Source of the DNA: Candidatus Eiseniibacteriota bacterium
GTDB taxonomy: Bacteria; Eisenbacteria; RBG-16-71-46
Direction of reading: 5' to 3'
DNA: 59,452 bases
Assembly: GCA_016178725.1 (NCBI GenBank)
Contig: JACOSV010000031.1
Coordinates: 1 to 59,452 of the forward strand
The notes beneath the pieces were generated by a model, which did no database searches, was not told where the DNA came from, and saw nothing but the letters and a program-made list of their open reading frames with translations. Each line of letters begins with the position of its first letter. The first letter of the stretch is position 1. The translations under genes were made by a program, and so were the position numbers. Below are positions 1-9,815 of this stretch, piece after piece.

Positions 1-562
1 AGAGCGGCGAGTACACCATGCGCGCGCCGTCGGGCGAGAAGTCGCCGGCGCCGGCCGTGTACATCGGCAGCGGGGTCTCGTGGCCGCCGTCCGCCGGCAC
101 CGTGTAGAGATTGCGGCGCGCCGCGCCGCCCCCGTCACGGATCGTGTTGAAGAGCACGTTCTTTCCGTCGCGCGACCAGCCCATCACCTGGTTGTCCCAG
201 CCGTTGCGCGGCGTGTTCGGTCCGCGCGCGGGATAGAACGTGAGCTGGCGCGGCACGCCGCCATCGGCCGGAATCACGTAGACCTGCTCGTCGCCGTCGT
301 ACTGGCCGGTGAAGGCGATCCACTTGCCGTCGGGCGAATACTTGGGGAACTGCTCGATGCCCGGGTGCGTCGTGAGCCGCACCGCGGTGCCGCCGCTCGC
401 CGGCGCCCACCAGAGATCGGCGCCGTAGCAGAAGACCACACGGTCGCCGTGGATGTCGGGGAAGCGCAGCAGTTTGGTCTGGGCGCTCGCGGTCGCGGCG
501 AACAGAACGCCGAGCGCGCACGCGAGCAGGAACGCGGGCACGTGGGACAGTCTGGGACGCAT
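1..562 (-). CDS. Tricorn-like S41 peptidase, N-terminal part (cut by window edge)
   Basis: Only the first 187 codons are in the window; the gene continues off the left edge. The product starts with a signal peptide ([18 protein letters not shown]..., Ala-rich to about residue 27). Beta-propeller repeats of the TolB/tricorn type follow, such as [25 protein letters not shown] and [12 protein letters not shown]. The opening [18 protein letters not shown] is typical of bacterial tricorn protease homologues, which carry PDZ and S41 catalytic domains further on; those are not seen here. The start is supported by GGAGG six bases upstream. It is divergent from the S46 peptidase gene, so two exported peptidases share a 75-bp intergenic region. 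Other propeller proteins of the TolB type remain possible. Confidence 0.8.
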   Translation of the reverse strand, partial: MRPRLSHVPAFLLACALGVLFAATASAQTKLLRFPDIHGDRVVFCYGADLWWAPASGGTAVRLTTHPGIEQFPKYSPDGKWIAFTGQYDGDEQVYVIPADGGVPRQLTFYPARGPNTPRNGWDNQVMGWSRDGKNVLFNTIRDGGGAARRNLYTVPADGGHETPLPMYTAGAGDFSPDGARMVYSPL

Positions 563-637
563 GGGAAGCCTCCTTGAGAGGCCGGCACGATAGCAGTAGT
601 GTCGCCCACCCAACCACCACCCACTCGTGAGGTCCCC

Positions 638-2737
638 ATGCGCACCTCGTTCCGGCCGCTGGCCGCCGCGGTCCTCGCCGCTTCCCTCCTCGCCGCCGTC
701 GCCCCAATCTCGCGCGCCGACGAGGGGATGTGGACGCTCGACAACCTGCCGCTCAAGCAGCTCAAGGAGCGGTACGGCTTTACGCCGACGCCCGAATGGA
801 TCGAGCACGTTCAGAAGGCCTCGGTCAGCTTCGGCGGCGGGTCGGGCGCGTTCGTCTCGCCCAACGGGCTCGTGATCACGAACCACCACGTCGCGCTCGG
901 CCAGCTGCAGAAGGTCTCGACGGCCGAGCACAACTACGTCGGCGACGGGTTCTACGCGCGCACGGCGGCCGATGAGATGAAGTGCCCCGATCTCGAGCTG
1001 CGCGTGCTCGAGTCCACGGAGAACGTCACCGACCGCGTGCGCGCGGCGGTGGACGCGAAGGCCAGCGAGCAGGCGCAGGGCGAGCAGCGGCGCGCGGTGC
1101 GCGCGGCGATCGAGAAGGAGTCGAACCAGAAGACCGGACTCCAGTCGCGCACGGTCGAGCTCTATCGCGGCGGCGAGTACTGGCTCTATCGCTACAAGAA
1201 GTACACGGACGTGCGGATGGTGATGGCGCCCGAAGAGCCGACCGCCTTCTTCGGCGGTGATGCGGACAACTTCTGCTTCCCGCGCCACGATCTCGACTTC
1301 GCCTTCTTCCGGCTCTACGAGAACGGCCAGCCGGTGCATCCCCAGTTCTGGTTCCGCTGGAGCCTCGACGGCCCGAAGGAAGGCGACCTCGCGTTCGTGT
1401 CGGGCAATCCGGGCACGACCGGCCGGCAGCTCACCCTCGCCCAGTACGAATACCTGCGCGACGATCGCTCGCCGATCCAGATCGCGCAGCAGGAGCACCG
1501 CCTCGTCGCCCTGGAAGCGTATTGCAAGCGTGGCGACGAGCAGGCGCGGCGCGCCAAGGACCGCATCCGCGGCCTCACCAACAACCTCAAGCGCGAGCAC
1601 GCGTTCCTCGACATCCTGCGCACGCCGAGCTTCATGGAGATGAAGCGCAAGGAGGAGGAATCGCTCAAGGCGCGCGTCGCCAAGACGCCGGCCGCGGCGA
1701 CCGAGTGCGCCGGCGCGTGGGACAAGATTGCCGCCGCCGAGCGCGACGCCGCCCGGCGCGCCAAGGAGAACCTCTACACCGACTTCAGCCGCGGCGCGCG
1801 GCTGATGACGCTCGCGCAGCAGATCGTCCACTACGCCGAAGAGGTCGTGAAACCCAACGGCGAGCGCTTCCAGGAATTCCGCGACTCGAACCTCGAGACC
1901 GAGCGCTTCCAGATGTTCTCGCCCGCGCCGAACTACGCCGACGTGGACGCCGCGATCCTCGGCGCGCAGCTCAAGGATGCGGTGGGAGTACTCGGGCCCG
2001 CGCACCCCACGGTCAAGCTCGCGCTCGACGGCCGCGCCCCCGAGACCGTGGCGCAGGATCTCATGGAGAAGACGCAGGTCGGCGACGTGGCGTTCCGCCG
2101 TCAGCTGATCGACGGCGGCGTCAAGGCGGTCGAGGCCTCGAGCGATCCGCTGATCGTCTGGGTGCGGAAGCTCGATCCGCAGTACCGCGTGATGCGCAAG
2201 TGGCGCGAGAACGAGCTCGAGGGCGTCGAGGCGCGCGAAGGCGGGCGCATCGCGCGCGCGCGGTTCGCGCTCGACGGCAAGGACCGGGCGCCGGACGCGA
2301 CCGGCACGCTGCGCTTGAGCTACGGCAAGGTGGCGGGCTACGACGAGCTGACGACGCGCGTGCCGTGGAAGACCACGTTCTTCGGCCTCTACGACCGCTC
2401 GGCCGACTTCGGCAACGCGTTCCCGTTCGAGCTGACGAAGCGCGTCGAGGCGGCGCGCTCGAAGCTCGACCTCTCGACGCCGCTCAACTTCGTCTCGACC
2501 GACGACATCATCGGCGGCAACTCGGGGAGCCCGGTGCTGAACCGCAACCTCGAGTACGTCGGCCTGATCTTCGACGGCAACGCGCACTCGTACATCGGCA
2601 ACTACGCCTACGACGACGCGCAGTCGCGCGCGGTGTCGGTGCACTCGAGCGCGATCATCGAGGCGCTGCGGAAGATCTACGACATGCCGGCGCTGGCCGA
2701 CGAGATCACCGGATCGGCCAAGATCTCGAGCCGCTAG
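638..2737 (+). CDS. S46 family exported dipeptidyl-peptidase (DPP7/DPP11 type)
   Basis: A 699-residue protein, close to the usual 700-720 for family S46. A signal peptide covers about residues 1-27 (ends RADEG). Family signatures are visible: ITNHHVALG around residues 80-88 carries the catalytic His, [10 protein letters not shown] near 212-221 the region of the catalytic Asp, and [10 protein letters not shown] near 626-635 the nucleophile Ser629. S46 enzymes remove dipeptides from peptide N-termini in the periplasm. The residue that sets DPP7 versus DPP11 specificity was not assigned. The start at 638 is preceded by GAGG and begins the signal peptide cleanly; an in-frame GTG at 599 would add 13 non-signal residues. 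A strong bidirectional hairpin follows the stop. Confidence 0.93.
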   Translation: MRTSFRPLAAAVLAASLLAAVAPISRADEGMWTLDNLPLKQLKERYGFTPTPEWIEHVQKASVSFGGGSGAFVSPNGLVITNHHVALGQLQKVSTAEHNYVGDGFYARTAADEMKCPDLELRVLESTENVTDRVRAAVDAKASEQAQGEQRRAVRAAIEKESNQKTGLQSRTVELYRGGEYWLYRYKKYTDVRMVMAPEEPTAFFGGDADNFCFPRHDLDFAFFRLYENGQPVHPQFWFRWSLDGPKEGDLAFVSGNPGTTGRQLTLAQYEYLRDDRSPIQIAQQEHRLVALEAYCKRGDEQARRAKDRIRGLTNNLKREHAFLDILRTPSFMEMKRKEEESLKARVAKTPAAATECAGAWDKIAAAERDAARRAKENLYTDFSRGARLMTLAQQIVHYAEEVVKPNGERFQEFRDSNLETERFQMFSPAPNYADVDAAILGAQLKDAVGVLGPAHPTVKLALDGRAPETVAQDLMEKTQVGDVAFRRQLIDGGVKAVEASSDPLIVWVRKLDPQYRVMRKWRENELEGVEAREGGRIARARFALDGKDRAPDATGTLRLSYGKVAGYDELTTRVPWKTTFFGLYDRSADFGNAFPFELTKRVEAARSKLDLSTPLNFVSTDDIIGGNSGSPVLNRNLEYVGLIFDGNAHSYIGNYAYDDAQSRAVSVHSSAIIEALRKIYDMPALADEITGSAKISSR

Positions 2738-2757
2738 AACGTCGCCGCGGACGTCAC

Positions 2758-2788
2758 GACCCCGCCGGAGTCCCGCTCCGGCGGGGTC
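2758..2788. terminator. Bidirectional hairpin terminator between convergent genes
   Basis: A perfect 13-bp inverted repeat (GACCCCGCCGGAG at 2758-2770, CTCCGGCGGGGTC at 2776-2788) with a 5-base loop. It sits between the stop of the S46 peptidase gene on the plus strand and the stop of mtnA on the minus strand, and its right arm includes the first bases of the mtnA stop codon. AGTCCTTT follows on the plus side. The convergent position suggests it ends both transcripts. Confidence 0.7.
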
Positions 2789-3818
2789 AGTCCTTTGTGC
2801 GCCGGAATGCCTCGGCGATCCCGGCCACGGTCGCAGGCACGATGCCGACCTCGGTGACGATGCCGGCGATCAGGTGCGCGGGCGTCACGTCGAACGCCGG
2901 GTTGAGCGCCCGGGTGCCCTCCGGCGCGAGCCGGACGCGCGTCACGACGCCGCCCGCGTCGGCGCCTTCGGCGGTCAGCACCTCCTCGGCATCGCGTTCC
3001 TCGATCGGGATCGCGTCGCCGGTCGCGCACGCGCGGTCGATCGTCGTGAGCGGCGCCGCGACGTAGAACGGGATCGCGTGCGCGCGCGCGGCGAGCGCAC
3101 GGCCGTAGGTGCCGATCTTGTTCGCCGCGTCGCCGTTCGCGGCGATCCGGTCCGCCCCGGTGAGGACGAGGTCCACCGCGCCGCGCTGGATCAGGTGGGC
3201 CGCCGCGCCGTCGGCGATCAGCGCATGCGCGATCCCTTCCTCGCGCAGCTCCCACGTGGTGAGCCGCGCGCCCTGGAGCCGCGGCCGCGTCTCGCCCACG
3301 ATGACGAACGGCGCGAGGCCCTCGCGTGCAGCGAGGTAGACCGGCGCGAGTGCCGTGCCCCAGTCCTGCACCGCGAGCCAGCCGGCGTTGCAGTGCGTGA
3401 GCACGCGCGTGCCGTGGCGGAAGAGCGCGAGGCCGTGCCGGCCGATCGCCGCCGCCGCCGCGACCCCGGCGTCGTCGTAGGCGCGCGCCGCGGCGAGTGC
3501 CGACGCGGCGTCCGCGGCGCCGCGCACAGCGTCGAGCCCACGCGCCAGGTTGACGGCGGTCGGGCGCGTGCGCAACAGGCGTTCCGCCGCGGCGTCGAGC
3601 GGCTCGCCGCGCTTCGCCGCCAGCGCCAGCGCGTAGGCGGCGAACACGCCGATCAGCGGCGCGCCGCGCACCGCCATCGTCTCGATCGCGCGCGCGGCGT
3701 CCTCGACGCTGCGCGCCGTCGCGATCGCGACGCGTTCGGGCAGCGCACGCTGGTCGATGTGGCGGATGCCGTCCTCGGACCACTCGACCGCGCGCATCTC
3801 GCGCCCGCCGACCTTCAT
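2787..3818 (-). CDS. mtnA: S-methyl-5-thioribose-1-phosphate isomerase
   Basis: A 343-residue protein of the eIF2B alpha/beta/delta-like isomerase family, at the usual length. Visible signatures are AVRGAPLIG near the N-terminus, HCNAGWLAV with the active-site Cys, and the C-terminal [10 protein letters not shown]...NKIGTYG block with the catalytic Asp. The enzyme converts 5-methylthioribose-1-phosphate to 5-methylthioribulose-1-phosphate in salvage of the S-adenosylmethionine by-product methylthioadenosine. The ATG at 3818 overlaps the stop of the upstream class II aldolase gene as ATGA, which points to translational coupling. No MTA phosphorylase, MTR kinase or acireductone genes lie nearby. 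The family also includes ribose-1,5-bisphosphate isomerases, but the overall match favours MtnA. Confidence 0.92.
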   Translation of the reverse strand: MKVGGREMRAVEWSEDGIRHIDQRALPERVAIATARSVEDAARAIETMAVRGAPLIGVFAAYALALAAKRGEPLDAAAERLLRTRPTAVNLARGLDAVRGAADAASALAAARAYDDAGVAAAAAIGRHGLALFRHGTRVLTHCNAGWLAVQDWGTALAPVYLAAREGLAPFVIVGETRPRLQGARLTTWELREEGIAHALIADGAAAHLIQRGAVDLVLTGADRIAANGDAANKIGTYGRALAARAHAIPFYVAAPLTTIDRACATGDAIPIEERDAEEVLTAEGADAGGVVTRVRLAPEGTRALNPAFDVTPAHLIAGIVTEVGIVPATVAGIAEAFRRTKD

Positions 3819-4492
3819 CACGGCGCCCGACGCCCAAGCGTCAGCGCGCGCGCGAGCTGGCGCACCAGGATCGCTCCCGCCTCCTCGGCCGAGGCGCCGA
3901 ACGCGATGACGCCGTCCTCGTGCCCGGCCATCGCCAGGATACCGGTGCCCGAGAGCGTGGATTCGCGGTAGAGGCGCTGCACCTCGAGCGCCATGTCCGC
4001 CGTGCCGTTGGCCGCCGCCTCGCGCGTCACCGGGATCGCGAGTGAGCGCGCGTGACGCCAGATCTCGGGCGCGTGCGCGTGCAGCACGACGCGCGCGGTG
4101 GGTGCGATGTCGTAGAGCGCGGCGTGCGTCAGCGACTCGGACGACGGCCGCACCGGCCCCGCGCTCCACACCTCGCCGCGCGCCACGTCGTAGCGCTCGA
4201 CCACGCAGACCTGGTCGAGCGTGAGCGCCGGGAGCCCGCCGGTCTGCGTGCCGCTGACGACGAAGCGGCGCCGCCCGCGGCCCACGTCGCCGAACGGCCC
4301 GAGCCGGGCGCTGACGTTGCCGTAGCCGAGGCCTTCGTAGCGCGCGGGATCGCGGCCGACGAGATCGAGTCGCGCCAGCACTTCGCGCCACGCGGCGAGC
4401 GTCGAGACGATCTCGGCGTGGAGGCGCGGCTCGAGGACGCGCGCGTCGTGCTCGAGCGCGAAGCGGATGACGCCCTCGGCGTGGCGGGTCAT
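3818..4492 (-). CDS. Class II aldolase/adducin-domain protein, probably acting after MtnA
   Basis: A 224-residue class II aldolase/adducin fold protein. It has the early YGNVSARLG motif, FVVSGTQTGG, PSSESLTHAALY and the zinc-binding VVLHAHAPEIWRH, plus a C-terminal Glu/His segment (MAGHEDGVIAFG). The fold includes L-fuculose-1-P and ribulose-5-P aldolases/epimerases, MtnB dehydratase, and the 5-methylthioribulose-1-phosphate aldolase of the DHAP shunt. The ATGA overlap with mtnA makes its substrate very likely methylthioribulose-1-phosphate. Whether it dehydrates it (MtnB) or cleaves it to DHAP and methylthioacetaldehyde cannot be decided by eye. No other methionine-salvage genes are present, which mildly favours the aldolase. 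The start at 4492 lies 26 bases after the helicase stop. Confidence 0.8.
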   Translation of the reverse strand: MTRHAEGVIRFALEHDARVLEPRLHAEIVSTLAAWREVLARLDLVGRDPARYEGLGYGNVSARLGPFGDVGRGRRRFVVSGTQTGGLPALTLDQVCVVERYDVARGEVWSAGPVRPSSESLTHAALYDIAPTARVVLHAHAPEIWRHARSLAIPVTREAAANGTADMALEVQRLYRESTLSGTGILAMAGHEDGVIAFGASAEEAGAILVRQLARALTLGRRAP

Positions 4493-4518
4493 GCGGGCGA
4501 GGCTAGCACGGGCCTACC

Positions 4519-5892
4519 CTACATCCGGCGGCGGCTTCTCCGATCGGTCGCGTTGCGCTTCGGCCGGCGGCCGTGGGCGTCGGCCGCGGGCGTCGCGTGC
4601 CCGCCCGGCGGGGGGACGTGGCCGTGCGATCCGCCGCGCGTGCGCGCCGGGCGGCCATGATCGACGTCCGGCTCGACGTGCGTGTGGCGGTGATCGCCGC
4701 GACTCTTCCCTTCCTGACGCCGGCCGTGACCCTCGTGGCGACCGTGCGCGTCGGCCGGCCGGCGGCGGTCGTAGTCGAAGTCGTCGAGCTCGATGCGCTC
4801 GATGCGGCGGCCGAGCGTCTTCTCGATCGCCGCGACCTCTTCACGGTCTTCGGGCGTGATGAGCGTGAACGCGTCGCCGGTCGCGTCCATGCGCCCGGTG
4901 CGGCCGATGCGGTGGATGTAGTCGTCGGGCGAGCGCGGCACGTCGTAGTTGATCACGTGCGTCACGTCGTCCACGTCGATGCCGCGGGAGGCGATGTCGG
5001 TCGCAACCAGCACCTCGACGCGTCCGCGCTTGAAGTCGCGGAGCGCGCGCTCGCGCTGGCTCTGGCTGCGGTCGCCGTGCAGCACGCCCGTCTTGTGGCC
5101 GCGCTGCTGCAGGACGCGATAGAGCCGGTCGGCGCCGCGCTTCGTGCGGGTGAAGACGATCGCCGTGCGGTCGGGCGAGCGTTCGAGCAGCTCGTGCAGC
5201 AGGTCGGCCTTGAGGTGCCGCGCCACCGGGTAGAACGCCTGCGCGATCGCCGGCGCGGGGCGCGCGACGCTCGGCGCGAGCGCGAGCCGGCGCGGGTTGT
5301 GGAGCGCCTCGCGGGCCACCGCGTTCAGCTCGGCCGGCATCGTCGCCGAGAACATCAGCGTCTGCCGCCGCGTCGGCAGCAGCCGCAGAATGCGCTGCAG
5401 ATCCGGCGCGAAGCCCATGTCCACCATGCGATCGGCCTCGTCGAGCACGAGGATCTCGACCTCGTCGAGGCTCACGCTGTGGCGGCCGTGCAGATCGAGC
5501 AGCCGGCCGGGTGTGGCGATCAGAACGTCCACGCCCTCGTGCATGATCATGCGCTCCTGGGGCGGGATCGGCACGCCGCCGAACACGGCGCCGACGCTCA
5601 GGTCGGCGTAGCGCGCGTACTGCATCGCCGCTTCTTCGACCTGCGCGGCGAGCTCGCGCGTCGGCACGAGGACCAGCGCGCGCAGGGCGCGCGGACCGTC
5701 GAGCAGGCGGCTCAGGATGGGAAGGATGAAGGCGGCGGTCTTGCCGCTGCCGGTCTGCGCGGCGGCGACGAGGTCGTGGCCGGGCAGGATGATCGGAATC
5801 GCCTCGCGCTGAATGGGCGTCGGCGACGTGTACCCGACGGCGCGCACGCCGCGGGTGATGGACTCGGGGAGCCCGAGTGCTGCGAACGACAT
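4519..5892 (-). CDS. DEAD-box RNA helicase, RhlE-like, with basic His/Arg/Gly tail
   Basis: A 457-residue ATP-dependent RNA helicase. Motifs in order are Q motif GYTSPTPIQREAIP (about 19-32), Walker A AAQTGSGKT, PTRELAAQ, VLDEADRMVDMGF, SAT (FSATMPAE), and in domain 2 VATDIASRGIDVDDVTHVI and HRIGRTGR. After about residue 370 the chain becomes a low-complexity His/Arg/Gly/Asp tail (GRHEGHGRRQEGK, RPKRNATDRRSRRRM), as is usual for RNA-contacting tails of RhlE-type helicases. These proteins remodel rRNA or cold-induced mRNA structure. The ATG at 5892 has AGGAGA just upstream and opens the fold directly; an in-frame ATG at 5994 would add 34 unlikely residues. It is first gene of a possible unit with the aldolase and mtnA. 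Confidence 0.93.
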   Translation of the reverse strand: MSFAALGLPESITRGVRAVGYTSPTPIQREAIPIILPGHDLVAAAQTGSGKTAAFILPILSRLLDGPRALRALVLVPTRELAAQVEEAAMQYARYADLSVGAVFGGVPIPPQERMIMHEGVDVLIATPGRLLDLHGRHSVSLDEVEILVLDEADRMVDMGFAPDLQRILRLLPTRRQTLMFSATMPAELNAVAREALHNPRRLALAPSVARPAPAIAQAFYPVARHLKADLLHELLERSPDRTAIVFTRTKRGADRLYRVLQQRGHKTGVLHGDRSQSQRERALRDFKRGRVEVLVATDIASRGIDVDDVTHVINYDVPRSPDDYIHRIGRTGRMDATGDAFTLITPEDREEVAAIEKTLGRRIERIELDDFDYDRRRPADAHGRHEGHGRRQEGKSRGDHRHTHVEPDVDHGRPARTRGGSHGHVPPPGGHATPAADAHGRRPKRNATDRRSRRRM

Positions 5893-5913
5893 GGTGTCTC
5901 CTGGATGATGGGT

Positions 5914-5949
5914 CGACGTCGCATGCGATCTCTTGGGCGACGTCGCATG
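5914..5949. repeat. 12-bp direct repeat upstream of the helicase gene
   Basis: CGACGTCGCATG occurs twice, at 5914-5925 and 5938-5949, 24 bp apart, within 60 bases upstream of the helicase start. Each copy contains the palindrome GACGTC. The position in the presumed 5' leader suggests an operator or an RNA cis-element, but no protein or structure can be named. Confidence 0.45.
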
Positions 5950-6042
5950 TGGGCGCGAACGGCGGCGGGCATCAGCCATCGTGTTCGGCTCCACGGTTCG
6001 AGGCGGGCAGGACAGGGACTATCGGTGAATACGCCCGGAATA

Positions 6043-6768
6043 TCAAGGCGCCGCCGCCGTGATCAGCCACGCGACCGGTCGCCCCGAGAACAGGCGCCAG
6101 CGCGGGTCGCGCGCGATCAGCGCCTCGTCCGGCGCCAGCGCCGCGCGATCCGTCACGTCGAATCCCGCGCCGCGCGCCGCGCGCTCGAATTGCTCGGGCG
6201 GCCGGATCACGTCGTGGACCGTGCCGACCGGGTACGTCGTGGCGACCAGCAGCGATCCGTCGGCGCGGGCGTGCGTGACGAGCCCGAGCCCCCAGCGCGG
6301 CGTGCGATGGAACTCGGGATCGCCCGCGATCGCGACGAAGCGCCCGCCCGGCCGCAGCAGCGTCGCGACCGAGGCGTAGGCCTCGTCGAGCGACCTCTGG
6401 TGCTCGAGCGACAGCACCGCGACCGCGTCGTCGAAGGCGCGGCGGAACGGGGCGCGCGGCAGGCCGCCGCGTACGACGCGCAGCCCGGGGTGCCGCCGGC
6501 GCGCCGCCCCGGCGTGGCGCGCCGACGGCTCGAGCCCGGTCATCGCCCCCGCGCCGAGCCGGGCGAAGAGGAGCGCGAGGTGCCCGGTGCCGCAGCCGAG
6601 ATCGATCACGCTGCGCCCGGCGAGCGGCCCCAGCGCCGGCGCGAGACGCTCGCGCACGAACCGCGGCCACGGCGCGTCCGCGTCGCCCTCGGGCGTCCAG
6701 TCCATCGCCTCGGCGTCGTACTGGCGCGGATCGGTGGCGCGCGCGAACAGCTCGTCGGGACCGATCAC
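6043..6768 (-). CDS. Class I SAM-dependent methyltransferase
   Basis: A 241-residue protein with a Rossmann SAM-binding core. Motif I is VIDLGCGTGHLALLFA (about 57-72), motif II is around GLEPSARH, and LLRPGGRFVAIAGDP is the post-IV loop. The substrate is unknown; the family covers small molecules, quinones and lipids. A GTG at 6768, five bases after the stop of the RND pump gene, is the likely start, so it is probably co-translated with the efflux operon. That context hints at modification of an exported compound or of the envelope, but this is only inferred. The C-terminus is complete, ending AWLITAAAP. Confidence 0.82.
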   Translation of the reverse strand: MIGPDELFARATDPRQYDAEAMDWTPEGDADAPWPRFVRERLAPALGPLAGRSVIDLGCGTGHLALLFARLGAGAMTGLEPSARHAGAARRRHPGLRVVRGGLPRAPFRRAFDDAVAVLSLEHQRSLDEAYASVATLLRPGGRFVAIAGDPEFHRTPRWGLGLVTHARADGSLLVATTYPVGTVHDVIRPPEQFERAARGAGFDVTDRAALAPDEALIARDPRWRLFSGRPVAWLITAAAP

Positions 6769-6773
6769 GGCGG

Positions 6774-9700
6774 TCAGGCGTCGGCGCCGGCGGCACGCTC
6801 CACGCCGCCGTCGCCGCAAGCGACGAGTAGCGCCGGCAGCATCATGAGGATCAGCAGCGCGGAGAGCGCGAAGCCGCCGACCACCGCGATCGCCAGCGGC
6901 CGGAGCAGCGCGCTCCCGGACCCCATGCCGAGCGCGAGCGGCGCGAGCGCCGCGACACCCGCCGCCGTGGTCATCAGCACCGGACGCGCGCGGCGGCGCG
7001 CGGCCGCCGCCGCGGCGTCGGCGGGCGTGAGCCCGGCGGCGAGGCCGAGGCGATGCTCGCGCACGACGAAGTACGCGTTCTCGGCGACGATGCCGACCAT
7101 CATGATCGCGCCGACGAAGCTCGTGATGTTGAGCGTGACGCGCGTCGCGAGCAGCGCGAGGAACACGCCCGCGAGCGATGCGCCGGCGACCACGATGACG
7201 ACCGCGGCGTGCGCCCACGAGCGGAACGAGACCAGCAGCACGAGCAGCACGGCGAGGGTCGCACCGATCAGCACGCCGGCGAGGCCGCGGAACGACGACT
7301 GCTGCTCGGCCCACAGCCCGGCGTACTGGACGCTCATCCCCGGGCCGAGCGGCAGGTCGCGGGCCATGCGGCGCCGGATCTCGGCCATCGCCGAGCCCAG
7401 GTCGCGGCCCGAGAGCCGCGCCGTCACCGCGACCATCGTGCGCTGGTCGTCGCGGGCGATCTCGGTCTCCCCCGGCGCGATGCGCACGTCGGCGAGGTCG
7501 CCGAGGCGCGTCCAGCGGCCGTGCGCCACCGGCACGCGCGCCTCGCGCACCATGTCGGTGCCGGCCCCCGCCGGCATCGGCAGCCGCACGCGCACCGGCC
7601 ACGAGCGCTGGCCGCGCGGGATCTGCCCCGCCTCGATTCCCTGCAGATACGGCGCCACGCCGCGCGCGAGATCCTCGGCGCCGAGGCCGAGCCGCTGCGC
7701 CGCCGGACCCGGGACGATCGAGAGGTTCGGGCCGCTCACCACGACGCCGCTCTTCACGTCCACCACGCCGCGGATCTTCTCGAGCAGCGCCGCCGCGACC
7801 TGGGCGCGCTCCTCGAGCACGCGCCGGTCCTCGCCGAAGATGCGCACTTCGATCGGCTGGGGGCTGGTGGTCAGGTCGCCGATCACATCCTCGACGATCT
7901 GGCCGAACTCCACCTCGAGCGTCGGCTGCGTGCGCTCGACGGCGTGACGCAGCGCGTCGGCCACGTCGTCGGCCGGCGGGCGGCGGCCGTTCACGAGTCG
8001 CAGGACGTAGTCGCCGCGATTGGACTCGGTGATGAAGAACCCGAGCTGGTCGCCGGTGCGGCGCGACCACGTCGCGATCGCCGCGATCGAATCGAATCCC
8101 GCCTCGACCTGGCGCAACTGGCGGTCGGTCTCGGTCACGGACGAGCCCGGAAGCGTCACATAGTCCATGATGAGCGAGCCCTCATCCATCTCGGGCAGGA
8201 AGCCGCTGCCGACGTTGTGGACGATGAGCGGGATCGCGGCGAGCAGGACCAGCGGCGCGGCGACCGCGACCCAGCGGTGGCGCGTGCCGTAGCGCATCGC
8301 GCGCTCCGTCCACGACGCGCCGCGCGGAGCCGCCGACGGCGCGCGCGCCGCGCCCTGCCGCTCGCCGAGCCGCGGCAGCACGGTCACGCACAGGAGCAGC
8401 GAGGTCGCGAGCATCAGCGTCATCGCCAGCGCCAGCACGCGGAAGAACGCGCCGGTCACGCCGCCGAGGAACATGAACGGGATGAAGATCGCGATCGTGC
8501 ACAGGCTCGAGCCGACGAGCGCCGGGAAGATGCCCGCCATCGCCGCGGCGATCGTCGCAGGCGTCGCTCCGCCCCGGAGCTCGTGATCGAAGTGTTCGAC
8601 CACGACGATCGCGTCGTCGAGCACCAGTCCGACCGCCGCGGCGACCCCGCCGAGCGTCATCAGATTCAGGGACTGGCGGGTGAACCACAGCGCGAGCACC
8701 GTGAGGCCGATGCTGCCGGGGAGCAGGATGGCGGCCGAGAGCCCGAGCCGAAGGCTGCGCAGGAAGACCACGACGATCGCGATCGCCATGATCGCGCCGA
8801 CCAGCAGACTGTCGCGCACGCTGTCCACCGAGGCGCGCACGAGGTCGGCCTGATCGTAGAACGTCTCGACGGCAACGTCGGGCGGCAGCAGGCCGCGGTG
8901 CTCGGCGAACCAGCGGTGCGCCGCGCGCGAGACGTCGATCGTGCTGCCCTTGGGCTGGCGCAGGAGGTTGACCAGGACGGCCTCGCGCCCGTGCGCGACG
9001 TAGCGGGTGAAGCGCGGCGCGGGAGCGAGCGCGATCGTCCCGAGCCGGCCGACCGGCACCGGCGGGCCGCTGTCCACCGCGACCGGCACCTGCGCGAGCG
9101 CATCGAGATTCGCGGGCCGCGCGTCGGCGAGGCCGAGGTAGAGCTCGCGGTTCGCGTCGAGCAGGCCGACCGTCTGGAGCGTGCCCGCGCGCTCGATCGC
9201 GTCCGCCACCTTCTGCGCGTCGATGCCGCGGCCCTCGAGCTGCGCGGGATCGAGCGTCACCTGCGCCTCGAGCGGATCGCCGCCCTGCACGACGACCTGC
9301 GACACGCCCGGCAGCCGCGCCAGCTCGGGCTGGATGCGAAGCTGCGCGATGTCGCGCAGCTCGGCGAGGCTCCGCGTCTTCGAGATCAGCGAGAAGCCGA
9401 CGACCGGGAACAGCACCGGGCTCATGAGCTGCGCCTCGAGCGTCGTGCCCGCGGGGAGATCGGCGCGCACCGCGTCCATCCGCGCCTGCACGCGCTGCAG
9501 CGCGAGGTTCATGTCGGCGCCCCACGCGCAGTCGAGGTTGATCTCGGTCGAGCCGCGCGCGGTGGTCGTGCGCATCTCGCGCACGTCCGGGACCCAGCGC
9601 AGCTGCTGCTCGAGCGGCCGCGTCACGACGCGCAGCATCTCGTCGCCGGGGCGCTCGGCGCTCTCGGCGATCACCTTGATGCGCGGGAACGTGACCTCGG

Positions 9701-9815
9701 GCAGGATCGCCGCCGGCATGCGCGGCGCGAGCACGGCGCCCGCGGCGATGCCCGCGATCAGCACGGCGAGGATGGCGCGGCGCTGATCGCGCAGCGCGGC
9801 GAAGACGCGCGTCAC
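6774..9815 (-). CDS. RND efflux pump inner-membrane permease (AcrB/CzcA superfamily)
   Basis: A 1013-residue RND transporter of normal length. TM1 is near residues 14-32, followed by a large periplasmic porter domain containing PLEQQLRWVPDV and the PAGTTLEAQ strand. TM2-6 run from about 330, with the LDDAIVVVEHF motif in the proton-relay helix, then a second periplasmic loop and TM7-12. The pump exchanges protons for drugs, metals or lipids and works as a trimer with the adaptor and TolC-type channel encoded just upstream. VEHF in place of the HAE-type VENV places it nearer heavy-metal or mixed-specificity branches, so substrate is open. The GTG at 9815 overlaps the adaptor stop as GTGA. Confidence 0.93.
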   Translation of the reverse strand: MTRVFAALRDQRRAILAVLIAGIAAGAVLAPRMPAAILPEVTFPRIKVIAESAERPGDEMLRVVTRPLEQQLRWVPDVREMRTTTARGSTEINLDCAWGADMNLALQRVQARMDAVRADLPAGTTLEAQLMSPVLFPVVGFSLISKTRSLAELRDIAQLRIQPELARLPGVSQVVVQGGDPLEAQVTLDPAQLEGRGIDAQKVADAIERAGTLQTVGLLDANRELYLGLADARPANLDALAQVPVAVDSGPPVPVGRLGTIALAPAPRFTRYVAHGREAVLVNLLRQPKGSTIDVSRAAHRWFAEHRGLLPPDVAVETFYDQADLVRASVDSVRDSLLVGAIMAIAIVVVFLRSLRLGLSAAILLPGSIGLTVLALWFTRQSLNLMTLGGVAAAVGLVLDDAIVVVEHFDHELRGGATPATIAAAMAGIFPALVGSSLCTIAIFIPFMFLGGVTGAFFRVLALAMTLMLATSLLLCVTVLPRLGERQGAARAPSAAPRGASWTERAMRYGTRHRWVAVAAPLVLLAAIPLIVHNVGSGFLPEMDEGSLIMDYVTLPGSSVTETDRQLRQVEAGFDSIAAIATWSRRTGDQLGFFITESNRGDYVLRLVNGRRPPADDVADALRHAVERTQPTLEVEFGQIVEDVIGDLTTSPQPIEVRIFGEDRRVLEERAQVAAALLEKIRGVVDVKSGVVVSGPNLSIVPGPAAQRLGLGAEDLARGVAPYLQGIEAGQIPRGQRSWPVRVRLPMPAGAGTDMVREARVPVAHGRWTRLGDLADVRIAPGETEIARDDQRTMVAVTARLSGRDLGSAMAEIRRRMARDLPLGPGMSVQYAGLWAEQQSSFRGLAGVLIGATLAVLLVLLVSFRSWAHAAVVIVVAGASLAGVFLALLATRVTLNITSFVGAIMMVGIVAENAYFVVREHRLGLAAGLTPADAAAAAARRRARPVLMTTAAGVAALAPLALGMGSGSALLRPLAIAVVGGFALSALLILMMLPALLVACGDGGVERAAGADA

